64,000 nucleotides of DNA from Nymphaea colorata (GCF_008831285.2 NC_045140.1:19776370-19840369); one strand, 5' to 3'; positions 36,701-50,647 are shown, counted from the stretch's first letter. Program-made: numbers and translations. The notes: a model not told the origin generated them from the letters alone.

Positions 36701-39700
36701 ATACAGACATGTGGTTATACACACAGAAAAACTAGAGCTATGCAATTCAGAAATTCTTCATTACAACCTTCGCATATGTAAACTACACATTTTGTGGTTT
36801 TATGGGTATGGAGAGCCTGAAATGATGGTTCTAAAGACATGGATGTATCCACACAGGCACACACACATGCTGTTTTTTGGGACTTATTTGGATGCTCTAG
36901 AAAACAATGTTCTGCCTTTTTGGTCAATCAGTTTAAATGCTTATCATAATTTTACTTATTAAAGAACATGTACTGCATTAGGCATTAAGTTAAGGCCTAC
37001 CAAATATTGGTATTAAGGAAACCATTTCCTGCAGAAAACAATAAAACGACAAGTTTGTGGAGATATTTGAAGAAAAGGAAATTTTCAAAAATGCATCTAA
37101 AGTTTGTTCATAATAAATGACATTCTTAAAGTGAAATGCTGGATCACTATTTTATGGATTTTGAAAATTACCCAAGACATCTAAAATGTGGAGGCATTTT
37201 CAGTTGTCTAAAATCAAATCAGATGTCATTTGCAAACAGTCATTGGGATCTACTTCCTTAAACATGTGACTTCTCTCTCTATCTCTCTTTAATAAGTAGA
37301 ATGAATTTGCAGATCTCCCTCTGCGTCAGAGTATTGACATGAACTTTATCATTTTCTGAAAGCTGACACAGAAAAGTTCCTTTTCTGTTGTGATTGATTC
37401 TCAATAGAGGTTTGGTGTCCCAATAGTGTATATGATCTATACACACAGACACACTTCTTTGAACTATCATGAATCTGATCAATTTAAACTCAAACAGCTT
37501 AGAACATTATATATACGTTGTCTCTTTTTGGCAACATTAGTGGTTTGACTTTGCATTTATTTATGGGCATACTATAAGTCATTTAAACTAGTTGTTCAGC
37601 TGGCTCACATTGATTATCATAAGCTCTCATATTTTACTATCTATCTCACACACACGTAAAATTATATGCCATATATAGGGTAACAATGGGGTACTCCCAG
37701 TGCACCTACTCCTTAATTGCATCCATTAGATCTATTGAGATCCAAAGGTTGTGACGAAAGTTACAATTTGCACTAGAGCTTCCACTGTCACTGTAAATAA
37801 AAATTTCAGGATATGACAAATCTTTCCCCTTTCCTCAAGATGTATTGATGGAAAATTTGTTTTGATGATTTGACCTTCTTTCATGCATGCTTGCTCCTTT
37901 CATGTTTTAATTTAAACAACTCTTTGCATGCAAGAGTCAATCTTCAATGGTGTTCTTTGAATATCTGTGCATCTCTTTTACTGTATCTATATGCTTTGTA
38001 TGTGGTTCATGCATAAATTATTACACCTGATTAATAGAGTAAACAATATAGGGACTAGTAAAAGTAAAGTATTGAAAATTTGAAACGTACCCACTAAATT
38101 CTATTACTTGGTGAAATGATGATAGAGATATCCTTCTTGAAAGTAAAACTTTTGATTGGTTATGCAAGGGATGACCAACATTTGCAATCTTCCATTTCTA
38201 AGGTCTGCTCAATAAATCTATTGCACTTATCTTAAGGTCAACTCTTTAATTTTGTTACCCGCCTTCACTCTAAGAAGGTACCATACACTATTACAATCCT
38301 TCATTTTGAAATGAAAATCGATCCTTTACTTCTTGAATGTGGCTTATTGTATTCTCTGTGATGATTTGTCACTAACTGTATTAGTGACTCCAATCATTTT
38401 CTACGCCTTGGTGAAATATGACTCCAGCAGCTTATTTCAACTGAAGCCTAGAAGATTACTCTTTAATAGTTTGTGCATAGAGTGTTCTCTTGTCATGACC
38501 ATAGTGTCCATTCTATCAGGTACAGTATTGTCCTAGTGGAAATGGAGAAAAATAACAAGACTATCGTCATACTCTGATCCAGGGTTTGGGCTTGCAAGTG
38601 GTTGAAAGTGTCAAGGACGCAGATTTTATTCTGATTCATGGTACTGAAGCCCTGGGCCTGAGCACAGGTGATGCTCTTCCTATGGATCTGGAAGATCTAG
38701 AGCTTGTATTGGAGCATTGTGCAGATAAACGAATTCCTATGGTTGTTGCAAATCCAGATTTTGTCACTGTTGAAGAAAGGGCTTTGCGTGTCATGCCAGG
38801 TATTCAAGCTTTCTTCCAACTGTATTGTGCAGGTCATTTTTGGTAAGTGCAATTTTTTAGCATTCTCAAATTATATCTTCTTGAGATCAACAAATATCAC
38901 TTCCTGAAAAGTGCCTTGTCACTAATTTGCAAAAAGATGCATTCTACCTAGAAAGTTGAACCTTGATGTTTCAAGTCTATTTTTGGGTGCTGGAATTGAA
39001 TTGGAGATAAAGGAAGGAGATGGAAGATTGTGCGCTTGTCACCATCCTCTATAGGATGTAGCGGAAAATGGTTTTCCTTCACTCTCATCTCCACTTCCAT
39101 CTCCTAAACCTTTGGCAATAGGCAAGTGACAGCTGGAACAGGTGGTATTCATTAAATTCCCATTCGCAGGCTCCTAAGCTTAGTCTAGCTGACTTTTGCA
39201 GAAACTTGATCGTTAGGATGTTCTGAGACATGAATGAAATGTGCAATTTTATTAAGTTTATATGATTGTAAGAGTGGTTTGGACAATGCCGTCCGTTTTT
39301 TCACTAAGCAGTGTTTTCTTGATCTTGTTAGGCACTTTAGCTGCCAAATATGAAAAACTTGGAGGAGAAGTTCGATGGATGGGTAAACCTGATAAGGTAT
39401 TCCAATGTAATGCTCGTTCAGTAACCACCACTCTGCACATTTCTATATGGGAAAAAGAGAAGTAGAGGAAACAGAAAGACTGATGCTCTGTGTGTTAACA
39501 ACGCATTGTAGTTTTAGTCTTTTTTGGGAAATTCCATGCAAACACATAAATCTTGTGAAACCACAGAATTGGAGCAGTGAGTTTGGTAAAGTCTGCTTAA
39601 TCTTCGATGGGGATTTGGGAACTTGCATGACACTCAAATATTTATTTTTCAATGTCTGATTCTTTTGCGGTGGAGCTTGTTGGTCAATTTTATTCACCTA

Positions 39701-40673
39701 TTCTAATTTTGGATTTGTGTAATCTCAAAAATTGCAATTTTGTAGTGTATTTTTTTTCTGGTTAAGGGGCAGAAAATATAAGGATAACCTTTAGCATCAC
39801 TTGGTATCTAAGTACTCTAAAAATTAAGCTAGAGTAGTAATTTCAGTTGCCACTGAACATTCATTTCAGTGTCGATTTTATTTTGTTATTCATTTGCCAT
39901 TCTTTTCCGGTTATTCTGTCGTGTGTATGTCTTGTGCATCTGTGTGGAAAAGCAAATATGTAGGAGATTGGCTTTGCCGGTTTACTGCACCATAAATTTA
40001 TCAAAAATCTCATAATAAAAAATAAAAGTAACCCTTAAGTCATGTTTATCATAATTTGTTCACGTTATGTGTTAAAGATGCAGCTATCATGATCCAATTG
40101 CGGCCATTTTATCCTCTAAACTGCAAGCCTTTTATTTTCACCTTGGTAATATTACTGATAAGCCATAAACATGTGTGTGGTTATGCCTAGGTATTAGGAA
40201 TCATGGTCTGGAACCAACACGTATTTCCTATTTTATGTATATCTGCCATTGTTTTTGGGAGGAAAAAAAAAACCCTTCTTTCCCATAACCAGCCAGCAAC
40301 CTACCCACCCAGCAATAATGAGAACACATTTTTGGGTTTGTTCAACACACCATGGGGAAAAGAAAACGAAAGCTTAAGTTTTACATTTTATTGTTTAATA
40401 TTGGTTTCTTGCTATCAGGTGATCTATGAATCTGCTATCGCCATGGCGGGCAGTGATGCCAGTGAATGTATTGCTGTTGGGGACTCTCTTCACCATGATA
40501 TAAAGGGCGCAAATGCAGCTGGCATTGAGTCAGTGTTCGTCACTGGTGGTGTCCATGCTGATGAACTTGGACTGAGTGACTTTGGGCAAGTTGCGGACGC
40601 GAAATCTATTGAAGCTCTTGCGTCCAAGCACGAAGCTAACCCATCATATGTCGTACCTTCTTTTTCATGGTAG
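33727..40673 (+). CDS. HAD-superfamily hydrolase-like protein (class IIA, TIGR01459 type)
   Basis: Seven exons (33727-33816, 34155-34224, 34345-34504, 35536-35617, 38583-38799, 39332-39396, 40419-40673) join in phase to 312 residues. HAD motif I is LLDQFGVLHDG, with the nucleophile Asp at residue 35. Motif II is IILSNSS (about 65-71), the motif III Lys lies in GKPDKV (about 225-229), and motif IV is VGDSLHHDIKGANAAG (Asp250). The second Asp of the usual DxD is Phe37, as in other members of this subgroup that I recall (DxWGV/DxFGV), so phosphatase activity cannot be assumed. No targeting peptide is evident. ATG 33727 is the first good start: upstream extensions begin at non-ATG codons. Intron 4 is nearly 3 kb. 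Confidence 0.9.
35618..38582. other. Long intron 4 of the HAD gene
   Basis: No exon or recognisable mobile-element coding sequence is visible. Short frames occur on both strands (for example 36032-36376) without known motifs. Confidence 0.5.
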
Positions 40674-40879
40674 TCTTTTTATAGCATGAATGATGCGAGA
40701 ATACAAGATGGTGCAACCAGGAGGATGTCTGCACGGATCTGGAAAGCACCTGTCGCTGCCGGAACTTTATATTTCACCTGAATGACCGCTGATTCCGTAT
40801 GCTTGTGTATTTCAGGCATGAATAGGATGCCTTAATAAGTTTACATGAGTCAAATGCCCATGGCAGGATTTTGATATGT

Positions 40880-43318
40880 TTTTTTTCTTGTTTTTTGTGG
40901 TAAAGAATGACTAAGAACTTTTGTCCGGCAAAATCTCTCTCTCTCTCTCACTATGCTTCGGAGGTGCCTTGTGTTTGCAGTTTACAACTGTTCTCAAAAC
41001 ACATTCAGTTATTTGGGAGCAGTAATCATAAATCGCTGCACCGTAAGAGGAATTGTCAACCCTAACAACGTATTCGATCATACCATAATTTGGTAGCATT
41101 GCCTTCTAGGAAGACCAATTTTTGTGAAAAAAGGCGGTGCTTACATCCTGATGCAACACTCCGAAGGATATTGCAATTTTTAATCTCGTACAGTCACGGT
41201 CGATCACATGATCAAATTGGCAGCTGGAATTATGTCCCCTTCCGGGATTGTGGGAATAAGAATGTCCGTGTCGGGTTTATCTGGTTGTCACAATGAGAAA
41301 ACTCCAGCCAGTCAGGTCTTGTAAAGAAAATGAAACCAATTAATAATTGAACAGATCCAGTTTAGGATTGGCAACTTCAACTTCTGGATATTTGATTTTT
41401 GTTAAGCACTTGGATTTTGTTAATTATAATTAGTCAAACCGAGTAATAGCTTTTCTCCTGCAAATGTAATCTACTACGTCTCATTCACTAATATCGAATT
41501 AGTTGGATATGCTAATGAGACTTTATGTTGAATCGAACCAGCTTACTTCTTAAAATAAATGACAGATTTCTCAAAAATAAAATTCCTCCATAAAGATTTT
41601 CTCAAATTTTTTTCAAAAATTACCACCACCCCAGTCCCTTTTCAAGGCTGACATTACTAAACACCCCTATCAATGAAAAACATTTTGAGTCCTTTCTTTG
41701 GGACAACTTTCGTTGTCATAGTTTTGATTGACCACGATTTGCTTTCATGTAGGAACGGTATAATGTAGAATTTCTTGTAAAATCTGGTTGACCAAGTTCT
41801 GTTTTGATTTTATTATGTTTGTGATTTTTGGAAACCTTGTCTATCTAGGTTTGGTCACCTTTAGTTCAGAATTTTTTATTGTTTAGGTTTTTCGTTTTGC
41901 TCTTTTCCTTGTGGTTCAACCGAATTCACTGCTTCATTGTGATTTTTCTTGACCAATTATTAATTTGATGCATGGTACCTGGTTAAAATACTTTCTACAA
42001 CAATATGCGTCAAATATGTACAGCATAGTTGCCATCTTCATCAATCAGGTCGAGTACAGGATGGATGATCTCTTGGGCTATTTTGAACTACCTTCATGAT
42101 CATGAACGGCCAACATGAGATCCTGATTTTTCAATATATAAAGATTGAATCTCACAATGATAGCTGAACAGATGGTATTTGTAGCTTCGAAAACTAATGT
42201 TATAAATGTTATTTTATAAGGAATGCAAATTTCTGCTAGGAGTAATATTTTCACAGGAACTGTGTCAGTTATTCAAGAAAAAAGAAGCAATTGAATTGAT
42301 AAGTTCAAACGAAAAATACAAATGTTAAAGACAATACAACCTGTGCAAAACCCACTGTGAAGCTCGAAATAGGATGCACCATAACTCCATGCATAAAAAA
42401 TATAAGTTGGTTGTTTGAGTTAAACCCGGATGCATTTGGCAGGATCGACCATAAAGCAGGCCTGAGTGAGCAAATCTACATGGGTATATGAACAACCTAG
42501 CCCCCTAAAACATAAGCACAGAACCTTTGAGAGGCTACGAGGAACAAATCTTTGAAATCTGGTTCTATCAAGAGCAGCATCTAATAAAAGTCACAGGAAG
42601 TGCACAGAATCCATAGCTCCAAGTGATCTCCAAGTGCACGAGAAGACTTGCCAAGTTCATGCAACAACTTTTTGCTTTCAGAGTAGTGTGAACAAATAGT
42701 TAAGATGTGGATGAGACTATGATTGATGTTACAGTTAAGAATGATCATCCTTCAGCTCTTGATTCCCTTTTTCTATTTAGTTTTTTCCTTATTTTTTGGG
42801 ACATCAAATGAAGGACAACCCTAATTCAGATAGCAAGGACTAGGAGATATTCATGTGGTTTTGCACTGGGCACCACCAGGTGATTAGAAACGAAAATCTA
42901 GAATGCTCCCATTCCAATATCACGAAAACACCACCACTATAATGATTCTGTCTTTGGTCTGTGCATATGCTCCAAAAAGGAATGCCACAGCACCTTGGAT
43001 GTTTCATACAGGGAATTTGGAAGCCAAGACCACTGGAGTCTACCTCCTGCACAGACATTTGTAGTTAGTTTTATCAGGAAATTCAACGAATTTGACTAAT
43101 AAGCACAAGAACTTAAGGAAGCAGGAATTATCAGTGTCATGCAACTTTTAGAACAAAAATTAAGAAAGTAAAGTGCACATAAAAATGTAGCAGCATCTTA
43201 GTCGACAGGCAAACTTCATAAAGTAAAAATTAAACACACATCCAGATAAAGTTACCATATGATTTACTGCCTTACTGGAGAACCCCAGACTAAAGCCCAC
43301 TTTATGTATGCTGGAAGA
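40880..43318. other. Intergenic region between convergent HAD and unknown-protein genes
   Basis: This is 3' flanking DNA of both genes. A short open frame at 42840-43058 lies downstream of the stop at 43319 and is not needed for the gene model. Nothing else is supported. Confidence 0.5.
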
Positions 43319-46300
43319 CTAAGACCATTTTGTGCAAAGCCATGCCACCCAGCTCGAAAAACAGTGTCTTGCCAGATGCTCTGGTAGATCAGCCTATATC
43401 ACATCCACAAGAGAGCAGTAGCTGTAAGAAACTAGAAGGGGAAAAATCGAAAAGGAAAAAAAAAAAAAGATAGAGGTGGATACTGCAAAAATACACAGCT
43501 AAATGAAGACAGAGAAGAATGCACAGATTAAATTTGCTCAGTCTAGTATCTTTTAATAAGCCATGGAACTTATCCTCAACAAACATGAGGGAGCAGTAAA
43601 TCTCGACGTAAAATTCTTTTGACTTGAAAGTCGAAACCAGTTATGAAGCAAACAATGAGAGCTTCATTAGTCTACCAACCAGAATTCCCCGAGCAATTTT
43701 CTATTGGAAAACATGATTTACATCAGTATAATAATCTCACAAAAATAAAATTAGCGAAAGAGATATACATACACTGCTCCAGGGAGAGGAATAATTGTCA
43801 GTTGAGATCAACCAACATCCATCTGACCCTAATCCTTCCCATCTTGTTGAACTTGCTATTTCTGTCAATTCATCACTGGAACTATGGTCGTAGTCAGCAC
43901 GGTACTTTTTTCTCTTTTTCCTATGCCTCTTTTTTATGTTTCGAGGAACTCTGGCTGAACTGCTATCACCTGTCCTACTTCCACCGTTATGTGAAGAGCC
44001 ATCTCGACCAACTAGCAAATATGTGGCAGACTTGCGAAAGCCAATCCCATTTGCAAGGAAGAATGATTCCCATGAATCTGAAGATTTACATTGCAAAGCC
44101 AAATGGCTATGCACCACCCAAGATTCAAGCCCAAGTAATTTCATTGCTGCCAATCTGTTTACTTTTCTATATTCCTTCATCAGTGACCAATGTTGGGCTT
44201 CATCCCGAATCCTATTTATTTTTGAAAGGATTTCACTGATCTTATCTTTTTCCTCAATGTGTTCATCACTCTGTACAAGACGTAACAACTGGCGACCATG
44301 ATTAATAACTGCATTTGATAGAAGCAATTCATCAATGGCTAGATTTTGTGGACTTGTTAAAAGTAAAATTTCAAGCCAAAAGGATGGTGAGAATGGCCCC
44401 TGAAACTTCGCAGTTTGCCAAGAAACTTTAGAGTGCAAATTTGAGCAAACTTTGTGTATGTGAATCATAAACTCAGACAGCTCATTTTCATTAAGTAAAA
44501 TCAAGAGAAGGTTGCAGAGATTTGAGAACTGCTCGTCATTTAGAAATTCATCAATGAAAGCCCATACATCTGCTGCATTCTCTTCATACATCAAATGGGT
44601 AAACTGATCAGTGAAGAACTTCATATCAATACGAAATATTTCCCCATCCTTTAATGTCTCTGCAAGTTCATTTGATACCCAAAAATCAGGGACATTCTCC
44701 AGAAAATTCTCCACAGTCCCCAACACATCCAAATCAAGGAAATAGTGTGGCTTCGTAGCAACCATCGCTGGTGACTGACCATGTTTCCCCTTCCACTCTA
44801 GCTCCTCCCAGCAAACATCTCTGTTTATGAAAGCATATTGGGATATTGCCCGAGCTCCTTTCTGGTGCTCATACTTACCAGAAGTAGCAAAGTTTCCAAA
44901 CCATTGCAGAATGCGCCCTGGATTACCTGTACAAAAGCCATGAAGAAAGTACGTTTGAAAATTAAAAATCTGTTCCCGCAGCATATAAAAGACCATTACC
45001 AACTATAACAAATCATTGGCAGCTGCACTGATCAAGAGCCAGACTAGTACCGACAAATTTTCAGCACAAGAACACAGTCGTTAATACATGCATACACACA
45101 TGCAAATATAAACACACTTTTGTACATACTTTTATATCATAGTCTATATGTCTTTGTTGCACACACACACATCTATACGTTGCAGATTTATATATTTGTT
45201 TTTCTGTTCCAAGTAATTTTATTTTCTTATGTATATTTATTGTTATACATTTCCCTTCTCCTCAGTTTTTTAATTAAGATTAGACCTTGACCTTTTCTTA
45301 GCTGGTCAGTGACTAGTTCAAGTTCTCCTTGTATTGGGGATGGCTCCCCTTTCTCAAGTAATGTTTTTGCCGAGCATTTCTTGAGAAGGTTCTCTTTGTT
45401 TGGGGTTCCCTTAGTTCGTTTTTGTAGATTGCATGAGATTTTGTGCTTCCATTTTTGTGACAGCTTGTGTGTGAGTGTAAGGCTGTTTTTGTGCTCAGTC
45501 ACTATTTTGTGCAGTGCATCTTCACATGGCCCTAGAGAAGGCTCTTCAAAGAGATTGATCAACTATTGGAGGACATCACGTCTCCTCAGAAACCATGCTA
45601 ATTTGAAGCCACTTCTTATTTGTGAGGAAGATATTTTGTTGCCAACTATTCCAATTCTTGTTGCCAACGTTATTTGGACCAAATATATAGAGGCTCACAT
45701 GAAAGGGAAGGGGTTATAGGGGCATGACAAAGGTATGATTCCAACAGCCAAGCCAAAACTTACCAAAATAGAAAATGACAAAATCAAGATGCTTGAAGGA
45801 TCTGAAATAAAGAAGGCCCATGCGAATTACAATAGAAACATGAGGAATGGAAGATAAAAATTCTCACAATTCTGTGGTGGTTCTTTCCCATAGTGGAAAC
45901 AAAAATTAATAAGTTTAATAGGCCGTCTCAAACATGGGAATACCTCAAGGAGTCAAGAGGATGTACACCTCAAGAGATTTGACTCATTTTTTTTTTCAAA
46001 GAAATCCCACAAGTCTTCAACTAGGGAGATGATCGTGAAAGAGTGTTTTGTTGAGCTACCATCCCTATGGGATGAATTAGCTTTTTTTGAACTTCAATTG
46101 AACAGTGATGCCATTAAAATGAGACAAAGGTAATTGGAGGAAGAACATTTTTCTTTTTAACTTCTTGAATGATCATCAATCCTAATTCAAGCAAACCAGA
46201 TCTAATTTTCCTACCTCTCGTCACTTCCTCTCCTCTTGAAGATATTCTTACCAAGTGGAGATGAAACATGATTTGAAATGAAAAAGACAAATGACAATAA

Positions 46301-48276
46301 GTTAGCTATATCATCATCAAAAGATGTCAACCATGAAAATGAAGGAGCTTCGGCCATATTTAGACCAGGTAACAGATCACTTCACTTTAATAGTAACAAA
46401 TTTCAAGATAAAGGAAGAGAAAAAGGGAGAATAATTTACCATTTCTGTAAAGAAGTGGGGCATCTAAGGCCAATTTGTCCTAAACAGAAGACGGTGGTAC
46501 AAGTACAACTCTTCAACCTAGCCAAAAGAAGGGGACATTGAACACCATTGGATTCATGTCTTTGAGTCAACTCAAGAAGCTTCTTTAACCTCTCCTTGAG
46601 GGTTCCACCTTAGTTACCACCATGTCCACTCCTACTCCCCCCAGTTAGGCTCCTTAGATTCTTGATTCCAGGGTCTCACTCCATATGACTCCAAATGGCT
46701 TTCTTATTTTTTAATGCAATAAAAACTTTTCTCTTTCATATGCTTCAACTGCAGATGTCACTTGTCTTGAAATTAAAGAAGAAATTTTGGAAAACAGAAT
46801 TTTTACATTCGAAAACTAAGATCTGTGCTGAGTTACTAACGTTGAAACCAATTTTACTTTCAATTCTCAACTCTTGGACCATGTGTGGGACACTTCTTTC
46901 TAATCAAATAAATATTGGTGAAGGATCACCTCACAAAAGGTTGATTGTGAGGAGATTTACCCTACACGAAATTTCTTTACATTCCGAACAACTCTTTTTA
47001 CAGTAGATATAAACACATAAATGTTATGGCATAAAAGACACGGGCATCCTAATATAATTAAGCTTTTTTATTTGTTTTGGACATTGACACAGTTTGCAAC
47101 TTGTCGATGCCAATTCAATGGTGATCATATGGTGCATGTGCATGCATGTGTACACATATATGATGAACCAGCCTGTAAACCTTATTTTATCACTCCTATC
47201 CACATCATGTTTATAAGTGCTTTGAGAAAATCAACCATATACATCTCTTTTTGATGATCATAGAAATAGGGAAAAACTCTCCATGTGATTCTTCTGAATG
47301 TGTAGACAGTGTTCTAAATGAAGCTTGTGAAAGAGATATTTTTGAGGAGGGAGGATGGTAAACTGAGGATTTGGAAAAGGATCACTTGGCAGCTTTTTAA
47401 TGCATAAATGCGCAAACGCAACTACCTGATGGCTCTACTGAATCAACGAGGCTTATACAGGAACGGGAATGAACAAATCACAGGGAGACAATCATCCAAC
47501 ATGAAAGGTCCAACTGGATGAGAACACAGGTGCATTCCATTTCGAAGGAACACCCACTTCCTGTCTGGTGTACAGTGTACAAAATTAGCAAGAACCGAAA
47601 GGTAAACTAAGCTGCTCAATGCTGTCACGCATAAACAATTACTGAGATTTTCATCCTTCATTAGCCTGTAGCTAGACCCGCATCACTCATCAAAGATAAA
47701 AAGTGATCATGGTTAGTCATCGTAATATTCAAAACTTAAAGCAAAAGCTTGCACAAAATCCAGATTTAGTACTTCTGGGCTTTTTCAAAGGACCAAAGCG
47801 ACATCCCAAATCAAGATTCGTCTGAGAGAAGGAAAAAGCACTCGAAACAAAAACATTGTGTTAATGCGTGTAGGAATAACCAAAAGCATAAATCTTAAAA
47901 GCAACCATTTAAAATTACCACTAAAAAACTTCTCCAACATGTAACATTTCTTCGCAAGCAACTTTCCTGCCTCCCGTGGCTTCTTCTCGAAGACCAACTG
48001 CAAAACTTGGGCTGCAATTCGACGCCTCTGTGAGCTTGATTCCAATAGTTTCCTGAATAGCACCCACTGCTCTCTTGGCCCAATCGAATTTATGCTTGCA
48101 ATGGTGCTGCACAGCCACAAACGAGACTCCGCCCGCCCGTTGGCGACAATTACTTGCCATAGAAGGGAACCCAGCTCTTCAAGAAGTGAACCCATCCCGC
48201 TTGCGGCGCCGGCGTTGATGTCAATGTCGCCATTATCATCATCGCAAGTCCTTTGGGAGAGAAACAAGTGAACCAT
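43319..48276 (-). CDS. Conserved plant protein of unknown function, 528 residues
   Basis: Three exons (48276-47919, 44926-43773, 43393-43319) join in phase. Conserved blocks that I recall from other plant proteins without a name are ESRLWLCSTIASINSIGPREQ, AKKCYMLEKFFSGNPGRILQWF, WEELEWKGKHGQSPAMVATKPHYFLDLDV, ELLLSNAVINHGRQLLRL and the C-terminal ADLPEHLARHCFSSW. The protein is mainly helical and rich in Leu. A strongly basic KKRHRKKRKK stretch near residue 440 suggests nuclear placement. No enzyme motif or membrane helix is visible. The last exon is only 75 bp but is fixed by the ADLPEHL block and phase. The start at 48276 is chosen because the frame upstream has no ATG; MGSLLEEL further in is an alternative. 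Intron 1 holds a copia relic. Confidence 0.83.
45720..47270 (+). mobile_element. Decayed Ty1/copia retrotransposon (gag to pre-integrase)
   Basis: Broken frames on the plus strand follow copia order. A gag block (LPSLWDELAFFELQLNSD) is at about 46050-46110. A zinc-knuckle remnant (YHFCKEVGHLRPIC) near 46437-46478 has the first Cys replaced. A protease-like ILDSRVSLHMTP near 46660-46690 has lost the DSG glycine, and a GAG-pre-integrase motif (LWHKRHGHPNIIKL) is at 47022-47065. Several stops and frameshifts interrupt it, and integrase core and reverse transcriptase are missing. LTR ends were not found. It lies antisense in intron 1 (47918-44927) of the 528-residue gene. Confidence 0.82.
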
Positions 48277-49829
48277 TTTCCCTTCGCACAAAAATGAGCT
48301 GCTCACTCGATGATGCAGCCGATAACTGGAAGAAAGAAGTCCCCAGCAGTGGAATTCGAATTGGCCGTTCAATACCAAATAAATATGAGGTTGTTTCGAG
48401 GTAGTGGTATTTGGTTCTCCTTCTCACTGTGCTTTGGCTTTTGATCGATGGAATAGGTAACGAAAAATATGCAATCAAAATGAATCACAGCAAACCGCCC
48501 CAAAACCAGACGAGGAGAAGAAAGCACGAGTTTTACCCCGTTACCATGCCCACGTCGGAGTTAATATGGCAATCTCATGACTTTTTTCCTTTTGTGGAAG
48601 ACCCATTACCGTGTGTACAATATAAACGTGGGTCTCTGTTCTCTCATACTTTCAGACTTTCAAGCTGTCTTTGCATACTACTTTCATGAACATGTTAAGC
48701 TTGGTAAGAATCATTCAAAAGGCTAGTTAGTGGACTAAGGTTAAAACTTTGAGGGTTGCAAAGACATGCAACAAGTAATTATATCTACTTAGACAAGAAG
48801 TTTGAGTAGTACTTGACTAGAAGAAGACTACTTCGAGTCATTGAATTCTTTTAAAGATTTTTTAATGAGGGATAATTTTGTTCTTTATTGTTTTATTGTT
48901 TTATGACGATGGCATACTCATATTAATTGCTCATTTCAAGAAGGTTTTATGACGATGGCATACAAAAACCTTCTAAAATTTATAAATAAAAAACTCAATA
49001 TCTCCAAAAAATTTTGAAAAGATTATCAACGTGTGCTCATGAACTGATGTAACCTTAAGGAAGAGAAGAAAAAATAAATGCTATGGAGTCCCATTTTCCC
49101 AATCCAGAGCGTGGGGCGTACTTTTAGAAGTAGTACAAGAACATTCAAGCTACAGTCAACACTGGAACAACGCTAAGCGTTTTGGTCAAAGATCATGTCA
49201 AACATCTTGAACATAATGTTCTTAAGACTAGGGGATTGACCAAGGACATTGATTCTTTGATTGTCCTTCATTATAATGACCTCCCCATCTGCCCATATAA
49301 CGTCAAATCCAAGGAAAATAAAAAGGCAAAAACTAAAGAGTAGATGGTATCTAAAACGAACTCGATTCTTAGTTTTAGGCATTTATCATACCTATGTATC
49401 ATCCTTTCTGTTCTTAATTATAAAGATATCTACATGCATCTTGATTACAGATCAGTGCCTCTAGATCTCTTCAACAATAACAATCTAACATTTTGGGTAG
49501 GATGTGTTGACACTCACCTTGTTTCCATGGTGAGGAAGGACACGCTTGATTGTGTGGACAAAGTTTGCTTTGGAATAAACTGACCATGAATTAGGAATAT
49601 AGTACTCTAAGTGGGCAATCAAATGAAGCAGAGCAAAAATCAAGATTCATCTATTATCTGCTTAACTTGAAAAACAAGTGAAAAATGTTTGACTTGACCT
49701 CACCCTCTCACTTTTGCACCTTCGGTTATCATCGACCGAATAAGAGTTGCTTTAGATGACCACTCTCGTTCGAATGAGGACGATGTCTCAGTTTGAAAAG
49801 AAAAGTATTTTTATTATGTTATATCAAAC
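48277..49829. other. Intergenic region upstream of the 528-residue gene
   Basis: 5' flank and AT-rich spacer. GGTTTTATGACGATGGCATAC is repeated at about 48900 and 48944. No supported gene. Confidence 0.5.
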
Positions 49830-50342
49830 TATAAGGGTTCAGGACAATTCCACTGGAAAAGGAACCTCGGTTTAGTTCTCTGTGATATGGTGTGATGTCG
49901 TCTCAGTGCAATTTCATCCTCATTTGTAGAAAATAGCCATCCGGTGTTTTGTAGAAATGGCAATCGCTCTGTCCAATTAGAATGGAGTTTTGAGGGAGAT
50001 AGCACTAACTCGTCGAACTCCAGTGAAAATTTGATCATCAATTTGATTCTCATGGGCTCTAATTCTTTGAACTGCAAACAGTAGATGCAGGACACTGCAG
50101 TTGATGATTGTCCTCCCTACTACCAAAACTCTAAGGTAGCCTTGGGGACCCCATGAATAAGAGGAATAAGAGTGAAGGTAATAATTTCCTTTTCTCCAAC
50201 AGGTGTGTAATAAAAGAATGAATCTCTTGTTCCTTCCCTCTCTCCATGAGCATGGAAGGTGAGAGAGAGAGAGGGAGAGAAAGAAATATTACTTCCTCAC
50301 GTAACAAAACACAAATGGGCATGTGAATGCTACTGTGCAAGA
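49830..50342 (+). repeat. Duplicated block left of RPL5 (partner at 57400-57770)
   Basis: It aligns by eye with 57400-57770 in direct orientation. Shared words include AAGGGTTCA, GAAACCTCGGTTTA/GGAACCTCGGTTTAG, TCTCTGTGATATGGTGT, TGTAGAAAATAGCCAT and CAAATGGGCATGTG. This copy has about 200 extra bases (50090-50300) with a GA run. Confidence 0.8.
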
Positions 50343-50647
50343 GGGCTTTTTCAAAGGACCAAAGCGACATCCCAAATCAAGATTCGTCTGAGAGAGGGAA
50401 AAAGCACTCAGAAACAAAAACATTGAGTCAATGCATGTAGGAATATAACAAAAAGCATAAATCTTAAAAGCAACCATTTAAAATTACCGCTAAAAAACTT
50501 CTCCAGCATGTAACATTTCTTCGCAAGCAACTCTCCTGCCTCTTGTGGCTTCTTCTCGAAGACCAACTGGGCTGCAATTCTTCGCCTCAGTGAGCTTGAT
50601 TCCAATGCAATAGTTTCCTGAATAGCACCCACTGGCCCAATCGAATG
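50343..50647 (-). pseudogene. Truncated copy of exon 1 and intron 1 start of the 528-residue gene
   Basis: This stretch matches 47778-48090 at high identity, in the same orientation, about 2.5 kb away. It covers the 5' end of intron 1 (including the donor) and roughly the last 170 bases of exon 1, encoding ESSSLRRRIAAQLVFEKK and AKKCYMLEKFFSG. It has small deletions: 9 bases giving QLVFEK in place of QVLQLVFEK, a short insertion, and loss of CTCTCTT near its right end. It has no start codon or promoter, so it is a fragment and not a gene. Confidence 0.9.

Noticed and set aside
42840-43058. Alternative last exon of the 528-residue gene (acceptor near 43040)
   Set aside because: The acceptor at 43394-43396 gives ADLPEHLARHCFSSW, the conserved C-terminus, and a stop in phase.
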